From NCBI RefSeq assembly GCF_023330665.1, contig NZ_CP097127.1, positions 3,038,001-3,102,000 of the forward strand: a stretch of DNA of 64,000 bases. The letters are read 5' to 3'. The stretch is from Conexibacter sp. S30A1. GTDB taxonomy: Bacteria > Actinomycetota > Thermoleophilia > Solirubrobacterales > Solirubrobacteraceae. The position numbers and the translations under genes are program-made. How positions within the stretch are numbered: the first letter of the stretch is position 1; each line of letters opens with the position of its first letter. This document shows, piece after piece, positions 59,101-64,000 of this stretch. The notes beneath the pieces are model-generated. The model did not search any database. It was not told the origin of the DNA and was given only the letters and a program-made list of their open reading frames with translations.

Positions 59101-59753
59101 CAGCCGGTCGCGAACGGAATCGAGGTGGCCGAGCCAGACCTTGCTCGCGTGACGCCGTTGCGCCGCACGCGGTCGCGGTCGCTTACGGGCGAAGCCTGAC
59201 GCTGACAGGTGCGCTGCGCAACATCAGGGCAGGGGGTCGGCCAATCCCGCACGCACCGATCGACGTCTGGGGCCAGGTGGTAGGGCATTCGCCGGTCCTG
59301 CTCGGCACCACCACGACCAGCGCTACCGGCGCGTATCGCGTCAGCATTGGCGCTGGGGCGAGTCGCAGTGTCTACGTGACCTATGCCGGCACGAGAAGGC
59401 TGCGCGCCGCGGTAGCTCGGATCACGGAGCGCTTCACCGGCGGGGTAACTCTGAACGCTACTCAGGCTGCTGCCGGGCAGCGGCTGACGCTGAGCGGTCG
59501 CGTGCTCGGCGGGCATGTGCCCGCGCGCGGCCTGAACGTAACCGTCGAGGGCAAGATCGTTGGATATCCCGGAAGCCAGCAGCTGGGAACCGTCCGCACG
59601 GATTTGCGCGGCTCCTACCGCTTCTCGTTCGTGCTCCCGGCAGACACCCGCGGGTTGACCTACAGGTTGTGGCTGGTGGTGCTGCCGCGGCTGAATCCGG
59701 GGTGGCCGTTCCTGGGCGCGCACAGCAGAACCCTAACGCGTCACGTCGGCTGA
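56061..59753 (+). CDS. cassette B: giant secreted Ig-like repeat protein
   Basis: 1230 residues from ATG 56061; a TTG at 56109 just after the collagen-like stop would fit the cassette A arrangement better. Signal peptide 'VAVVILVGLVGVFAPAAAQA'. The N-terminal domain has 'NTSGWNYVNAEAESTDPSSN'; Ig-like modules are marked by 'IDDTAPALSW' (~381), 'VDATVPTISY' (~477), 'IDTNTPTVTY' (~573) and 'EDATPPAGQF' (~793). A Pro/Arg linker leads to two C-terminal beta modules (from ~1041, 'GRSLTLTGALRNI', 'QRLTLSGRVLGGHVPA'). Homologous along its length to the cassette A protein. Confidence 0.85.
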   Translation: MRQAVTLPSRSPVEPRLLREPAVGGPPRGSSRCVSGSERARALKQCVAVVILVGLVGVFAPAAAQANPYNGMLNAGTIQGSASGSVYPANSSVASVPWTAPSGVQFGGFAYTSASFNVANEDDTGGLSSGFTGSGGSAPTDLNFPWTRDCSVSESAPRVWIANGAPVARDSTGPGGVAPGTCNTTGNTSGWNYVNAEAESTDPSSNPQSDYQTLKLWIWCARDGDCSSGDAANYSVTNLSGNFQDSYNQPSGGASWSASVNGSAWYQTQTGALGVNYSAYDPAGVCSLAVALQGAASVSSGSLGNANPAITDPGPPVGEEFANGLDPCWTGQTETGTWTLPANLPSGSYAASVLASNPGNYEAQGFSPNGSPAVASTGAVHIDDTAPALSWATSPSSWTAETSESLNVTTGPSGLASLTCSDNGDAVTPRLQSGSTGGAGTTVWAVPTTTNGVNAVNCTAANGDANGALSGSTSGTFDVDATVPTISYVDQGYSPGSWTDLAQTVTVVPDVGPSGLRSVSCLVDGKPVPVGGDDQITVAGNSPGVETPHVLSCYAISNTGVSGASDPATFDVAIDTNTPTVTYSGAPANGTWIAGTPTVVVSAGELNTATGQPQILSGIAGIACTDNGSPVSLPALSASYVTSFELTRNGPNKISCVATTGAGTVGEPFVETVDVQDPASACGGTGCGTTQWGSSPLIDGGGDPYSNGPSESTWSRTAQPITITANLPSGQAPVASIACTGPLTGSWPLNNLNRDAAGGEQVTVTVPPPGGELTCSATDAAGNVYQLGSYQFEEDATPPAGQFDNISASAPDDIELSVYDPGGALASGVAYVRVYATNTVTGSVYDLGLARLAAGGTDVYEVNLDDADVPAGSYEFSAQVGDVAGNTAEITAGPQGTKTVWQLPLRATTELTLMAGGVHGAGVPAVPAPLQPYVPNTSSALVGTSPVLGPVGHTEAKPRGLPRRALHGMVRTAHVELLTPVPLAPAHDLLAWSPQALSASAGKLVRRRCSPNDAAGRERNRGGRARPCSRDAVAPHAVAVAYGRSLTLTGALRNIRAGGRPIPHAPIDVWGQVVGHSPVLLGTTTTSATGAYRVSIGAGASRSVYVTYAGTRRLRAAVARITERFTGGVTLNATQAAAGQRLTLSGRVLGGHVPARGLNVTVEGKIVGYPGSQQLGTVRTDLRGSYRFSFVLPADTRGLTYRLWLVVLPRLNPGWPFLGAHSRTLTRHVG

Positions 59754-59804
59754 TTGTCAGCAAAGTGATCCAAATCCGCACGGCCGCCGTTATGCTGGGT
59801 AGAC

Positions 59805-60200
59805 ATGCTCGGAGACATCATTCAGCCAACGCACCTGCTGCTGATCCTCGTGGTCGCTTTGCTGGTCCTTGGACCGAAGCGTCTGCCCGAGGTGGGACGT
59901 TCGCTGGGTCGTGGCCTGCGGGACTTCCGCCACGGTCTGCAGGGCGTGCAGGACGAGGCGCGAGGCATGTTCAACGACGCGTTGGATGGTCCGGCCGCCG
60001 CGGCTGCCGGCCCCACTGCCGCGGCGCCGACGGTCCTCGCGGCACAGGCTCCGCCGACGTTCGAGCGCGACATCACCGTGGGCGAGCCCCAGGCGGCGAG
60101 CTACGTACCTTCCCAGTACGCGACGGCGCAGATGCCGAGTTCCGCTGCCGTGACGAAGGTCGCGCCGGTCGACTTGGATCCGGCCGAGTACGCGGACTGA
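59805..60200 (+). CDS. tatA: Sec-independent protein translocase TatA/TatB-type
   Basis: 131 residues. One N-terminal membrane helix ('PTHLLLILVVALLVLGPKRL') is followed by the amphipathic helix 'PEVGRSLGRGLRDFRHGLQG' and a disordered acidic tail. The 'FGPKxLP-EVGRSLGxGLRxF'-type pattern is standard for TatA. TatA forms the channel that exports folded proteins with twin-Arg signals, such as the Cys-rich protein at 28345-28716. It starts 51 bases after cassette B. Confidence 0.88.
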   Translation: MLGDIIQPTHLLLILVVALLVLGPKRLPEVGRSLGRGLRDFRHGLQGVQDEARGMFNDALDGPAAAAAGPTAAAPTVLAAQAPPTFERDITVGEPQAASYVPSQYATAQMPSSAAVTKVAPVDLDPAEYAD

Positions 60201-61093
60201 CCGCGGAGTCAGACCAGACCGCGGCGCTGGTCGCGCTTCTGCGCGAGGGCGGGCGTGCGTGGACGCGCTATGTCCTTGAGGTACGCAAGCACGGGCCAGG
60301 AGCGGTGTCCGCGCCCGCGGTGCTCGAGCGCGAGCTCGGCCTGCTGTCCTACGCCGCGCTCAGCCGCGCCGAGTCGGATCTTCACGCCTGGCGCGAGACC
60401 GGCTACCGGGTCCTGACGTTCACCGGAGCGGGCTATCCGGAGAACCTGCGTGTCACCGGCGACCGGCCGCCGCTGCTCTTTGTGATGGGGGAGCTGCTGA
60501 ACAGCGACCAGCGCGCGGTTGCGGTGATCGGTAGCAGACAGGCAAGCGACGCTGGGCTCGCGACGGCCCGTGCTGTGTCCGAGGCGCTTGCGAGCGCCGG
60601 TTTCACGGTCATATCCGGGTTGGCGGCCGGCGTTGACGCCGAAGCACATCGCGCGGTGCTGGCGTTGCGCGCCTCGCAGCCTGAGCCATCCGGAGGGTTC
60701 TCGCGTCGCTCCCGCTCGGTCGCGGCACGGACGATTGCGGTGCTTGGCACCGGACTTGACCGGGTCTACCCACCGGAGCACGCCGAGCTCCAGGCCCAGG
60801 TTGCCCGTCACGGGGCGATTGTCTCGCAGTTCTGGCCCGGCTCGCCCCCCACGGCCCGCAGCTTTCCGGCCCGCAACGCGGTGATGTCCGGTATGTCGTT
60901 GGGCAGCGTCATCATCGAGGCGTCCGAGCACAGCGGTACGCGCATACAGGCCCGTCAGGCCCTGGCACAAGGTCGTCTGGTGGTGCTCATGCGCCCGGTC
61001 CTCAACTCTGCCTGGGCGCGCAGCCTCGCGGAGCTACCGGGTGTCGTGGTTGCCAGTGAACCCGGCGATGTGCTCGATCTCTTCGGACGCTGA
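60195..61093 (+). CDS. dprA: DprA/Smf-family DNA-processing protein
   Basis: About 299 residues. The start is unclear: the frame has no ATG/GTG near the tatA stop; a CTG at 60195 overlapping it is the best candidate, with translational coupling. The Rossmann core is typical: 'RAVAVIGSRQASDAGLATAR', 'GFTVISGLAAGVDAEAHRAV', 'TIAVLGTGLDRVYPPEHAEL', 'FPARNAVMSGMSLGSVIIEA' and 'HSGTRIQARQALAQGR'. DprA loads RecA on incoming single strands in transformation. Confidence 0.82.
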
Positions 61094-61820
61094 GCGGCCG
61101 CAGCCGACTGGTCCGCGGTTGCTCGCCGAGCGCGTTCTCATCGCACCTCGCCATGGCCCGGGGGTGTGTCGCTGCTGTCTGAACCTGACCGACGGCGAGG
61201 GTTTGTGTTGGGCCTGCCGCCACGGCGAGCAGCGGCTCGCCGTGGTCGTCCCGATCTCCTACAGCGTCGGCGGCGAGGATCTACACCGGTTGATAATCAC
61301 CTACAAGCGCGCGGCTGACACTTCGGTCCCCCAGGCGCTCGCCGCGCTCGCTCAGCTCTGTGAACGCTTTCTCGCCGGCCACGAGCGTTGCATCGCTTCC
61401 GCAGTCGGGTTGGCTCAGGGCTTTGACCGGATCACGACCGTCCCGTCCGCAGACCCGATGAGGGATCTGCATCATCCGCTGCGGCGGATCGTGGGTGAGC
61501 TCTCCGAAGTCACCAGGGGGCGCTATGAACGGCTGCTCGTGAGATCGGACTCGGTGGCGATCCCGCGGGTCTACGATCCGGCCCGTTACGCCCCCACGCG
61601 CAGGCTCGCGGGTGAGTCGGTGCTCGTGGTCGACGACATGTGGACGAGCGGCGCAAGCGCCCAGAGCGCCGCCGGCGCACTTCTGGCTGCCGGCGCGCGC
61701 TGCGTGGCGGCGGTCGCGTTTGCCAGGCACCTGAACCGCTCCTGGCACAACAACGACGCTAGCCTTGACGCCCTGCAGCGACTCGGCTTCAGTTACGAGC
61801 GGTGCGTTCTGTGCGCATGA
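61068..61820 (+). CDS. ComF-like phosphoribosyltransferase-domain protein
   Basis: 250 residues from ATG 61068 (ATG 61041 is also in frame). An N-terminal zinc-ribbon-like Cys set ('GVCRCCLNLTDGEGLCWACR') is followed by a PRTase fold with the PRPP loop 'ESVLVVDDMWTSGASAQSAA'. ComF proteins act in natural transformation. It overlaps dprA by 26 bases, so the pair forms a competence-type module. Confidence 0.75.
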   Translation: MCSISSDAERPQPTGPRLLAERVLIAPRHGPGVCRCCLNLTDGEGLCWACRHGEQRLAVVVPISYSVGGEDLHRLIITYKRAADTSVPQALAALAQLCERFLAGHERCIASAVGLAQGFDRITTVPSADPMRDLHHPLRRIVGELSEVTRGRYERLLVRSDSVAIPRVYDPARYAPTRRLAGESVLVVDDMWTSGASAQSAAGALLAAGARCVAAVAFARHLNRSWHNNDASLDALQRLGFSYERCVLCA

Positions 61821-61881
61821 CCGAGAAAAGCCCGAATGTGCTCCGCGGCGTGAGTCGCAGCCGCTAGCCTGAGCGCGGCCG

Positions 61882-62910
61882 ATGTCACTGAGAGATCAGA
61901 CTGGGTCAAGCGCTCGCACCGCCTCCTTGACTGAGCGCTCCGCGATATCGCTGGCCGAGGCAATCCGCCGGCGCGAGGTGACCGCCACGGAGGTGCTGGA
62001 AGCCCACATCGAGGTGCTGGAGCGCGATCGTCGGCGCTTGAACGCACTGGTTGCCGACAATTTTGCCGCGGCCCGTGATCGCGCGCGCGAAATAGACCGC
62101 CAGATTGGCGGCTCGGCGTTGCGGGGACGCGCGCTGACCGAGCTGCCGCCGCTGACCGGCGTGCCCTTCACGGTGAAGGAGTCAGTCGCGCTCAAGGGCA
62201 TGCCTCACACCGCTGGGGTGCCTGCGAGGCGCGGTCAGCTGGCAACGCGCAGCGCGACCGTCGTGCAGCGTCTCGTCGACGCGGGCGCGATCCCGATCGG
62301 TGTGACCAACGTCTCGGAACTTGGTCTCTGGATTGAGTCCGACAATCCGCTGTACGGGCGTACCGTCAACCCATACGACCCCGCGCGGACCCCGGGTGGT
62401 TCGTCTGGCGGTGAAGCGGCCGTGGTGGCATCCGGCGGCTCGCCCTTCGGGGTGGCCGCTGATATCGGCGGGTCGATTCGTGTGCCCGCCCTTTTCTGTG
62501 GAGTCTTCGGTCACAAGCCCACCGCAGGACTCCTGCCGAGCACCGGTCATTGGCCGCCACCGACCGACGCTGCCGCGAAGCTGCTGTCGCTTGGGGTTCT
62601 GGCTCGCCGCGCCGAGGACCTGCTGCCGTTGATCAAGACCATGGCAGGTCCTGACGGGTTCGATCATGGGGTGGCTCCAATGGCGCTTGGCGACCCGGCT
62701 CAGGCCTCGCTGGATGGGCTGACCGTCACGCTCGTGGAGGACAGTGCGCTACGGCCGATGGCGCGCGAGCTGCGCGACGCACGTGAACGGACGGCCGGCG
62801 CCTTGGCGGCCGCGGGGGCGCGCATCCGGTTCGTTAGCCGCCCCGGTTGGAAGCGGGCGTTGTTGCCATTTCTGACGGTCTTGAAGGGTCTCGGGTTTCG
62901 CAGTTCATAG
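61882..62910 (+). pseudogene. amidase-signature enzyme, C-terminus lost to an insertion
   Basis: 342 codons; complete amidases have about 450-500. The Ser-cisSer-Lys triad is present: Lys in 'VPFTVKESVALKGMPHTAG', cis-Ser and Ser in 'TPGGSSGGEAAVVASG' and 'DIGGSIRVPALFCG'. The frame runs into the end of the IS701-like element and stops after 'FLTVLKGLGFRSS'. The missing part includes C-terminal core strands, so the product is probably inactive. The 5' part looks unmutated, so the insertion is probably recent. Confidence 0.75.
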
Positions 62911-64000
62911 GTTGGCGTCGGCCCATGCTTGCTGGACGGCGCTGATTTCCCGGGTTGTGGGGGTTCGGGCTTGTTCGGGTTGAAATTGGTTGGCGATGAT
63001 CGTTCGTCGTAGCTTGACGAGCATGTCGGTGAAGGACGGGGTGCTTTTCGTGAGGTACCAGGGCGCACGAGCGCGATGCTCGGTGACGATGTCGGGGTGG
63101 TGGCCGTAAAGGGCGTACCAGACGATCGTGAGGTCCATGACCAGGAACTGGAACGGGACCGTTCGCGCGACAGCGTTGGGGGTACGGTTGCGGGCCTCGC
63201 CGACCCCGAAGATCTCTTTGCCCTCGAGGAACGCGACCTCGATCGGCCAGCGGTCGGCGTAGCGCTCAACGATCTGGGTGGGTGTGGCCTGCAGGTCGGT
63301 GCTGATCAGCGCGATCTGGTAGCCGCACGGCCTGGTGTCGTCTTTGACGAGGATCACCCGTACCGGGCTGTCGGGTCCCAGCGGCTCCCATAGGCAGCAG
63401 ATCTCGGCGAGCTTGAGCGTCACGGGCTTGCCGTAGCGACAGACGGTGTGAGCCACCCATTCGGTCGCCGGGTCCAGTGCGATGTTGTTGAGGGCCGGGA
63501 GCCGGTCCCCCCATTTGCGGGGTCGGCCGCGTTTGCCGGTGCGTGGTGGCGCGGGGGCGTAGAGCACCGCGTTGGTACGCAACCTGGATGTGATCGTCAC
63601 CCGCTTGGGCCGCTCACGCCACGCGCCGCTGATATACGCGCTGTCGCCGACAACATCGATCTGCCGATCGTGAAGCCGGGCGGCAAGCAGACAGATCATG
63701 TCGTTTGCGAGCTTCACTTTGCCGGGCCGTCCGGGATCGGGCTTTGACGCGCTCACATACTGTTTGCGTCTGGGCTGCCAGAGCCTGAAGAGGACCGGCA
63801 GGCACACCGTCCGCTCCAGAAACGCCAGACGGATGCAGATCCCGGCCACAACCCAGTCATTGCCCCACGCGACCGACCCGGAGCGGCTGTTAGCGGTCGC
63901 GTCATGATGCCAAAACGTGCCGTGGATCCGGCGTCCGCGACGTTTCAAAAGCGTGTCATCGACCGCGACCAGCACCGGCCCGCCGGGGTCTGTGAACCGC
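62905..64000 (-). CDS. IS701/IS4-like DDE transposase (5' end outside window)
   Basis: About 365 codons visible, open to the right edge. Catalytic blocks: 'VLVAVDDTLLKRRGRRIHG' (Asp), 'DVVGDSAYISGAWR' (Asp) and 'YADRWPIEVAFLEGKEIFGV' (Glu). The C-terminal part has 'VPFQFLVMDLTIVWYALYGH'. The element interrupts the amidase gene; its left end lies near 62875-62905, but I could not define the inverted repeat without the other end. Confidence 0.85.
   Translation of the reverse strand, partial: RFTDPGGPVLVAVDDTLLKRRGRRIHGTFWHHDATANSRSGSVAWGNDWVVAGICIRLAFLERTVCLPVLFRLWQPRRKQYVSASKPDPGRPGKVKLANDMICLLAARLHDRQIDVVGDSAYISGAWRERPKRVTITSRLRTNAVLYAPAPPRTGKRGRPRKWGDRLPALNNIALDPATEWVAHTVCRYGKPVTLKLAEICCLWEPLGPDSPVRVILVKDDTRPCGYQIALISTDLQATPTQIVERYADRWPIEVAFLEGKEIFGVGEARNRTPNAVARTVPFQFLVMDLTIVWYALYGHHPDIVTEHRARAPWYLTKSTPSFTDMLVKLRRTIIANQFQPEQARTPTTREISAVQQAWADANL

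Overview
The window reads as high-GC actinobacterial DNA, most likely from the Thermoleophilia (Solirubrobacter/Conexibacter-like). The reasons are the codon use, short collagen-like Gly-X-Y surface proteins beginning with an 'AGGGYAxAASR' signal segment, many bacterial Ig-like secreted proteins, and the mixture of IS256, IS3, ISL3, IS1380, IS1182 and IS701-type elements. The taxonomic call is inference.

Layout. Positions 1 to about 42.5 kb look like an integrated conjugative element with heavy transposon damage. The right end is marked by an excisionase-like gene, a tyrosine integrase (40983-42473) and an intact tRNA-Phe (42631-42703). The left end is not in the window. From left to right the element holds: the tail of a Mu/TnsB-type transposon (transposase C-terminus, AAA ATPase, DUF3987 protein); a broken integrase remnant; a five-gene surface cassette, here 'cassette A' (3827-10101); an IS256 copy; IS3 and IS1380 debris; an ABC exporter operon with a small secreted protein (12713-17461); an IS3 copy; secreted cargo genes; a lectin/transglycosylase gene broken by a stop codon; a second IS256; an IS1182 remnant; a minus-strand operon for a Tat-exported Cys-rich protein, MauE/MauD-like redox partners, an ECF sigma factor, a probable anti-sigma factor and an LmbU-like protein (25166-28716); a VirB-type conjugation operon (29053-36618); an ssb gene split by an ISL3 element with a clean 8-bp target duplication; and primase, Xis-like and integrase genes.

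Positions about 42.6-62.9 kb are chromosomal: a tightly packed acyl-CoA operon containing an unusual EPSP-synthase homologue, an MrfA-like helicase, a HAD phosphatase, a second five-gene surface cassette ('cassette B', 53514-59753), then tatA, dprA, a ComF-like gene and an amidase truncated by an IS701-like element at the right edge.

Main result. Cassettes A and B are paralogous and fully syntenic: [small helical 'LWQRFDTAV' protein + HTH regulator, divergently transcribed] and [single-pass membrane protein, collagen-like secreted protein of exactly 254 aa in both copies, giant 1150-1230 aa Ig-like secreted protein]. I know of no described system with this composition. Cassette A shares a 12-14 bp palindromic operator-like site (core TCTAGCGCTAGA) with the promoter of the conjugation operon 24 kb away, where the palindrome lies inside a 17-bp spacer between TTGACA and TATCTT. 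This suggests that the cassette regulator, or another element-encoded factor, co-controls surface display and DNA transfer.
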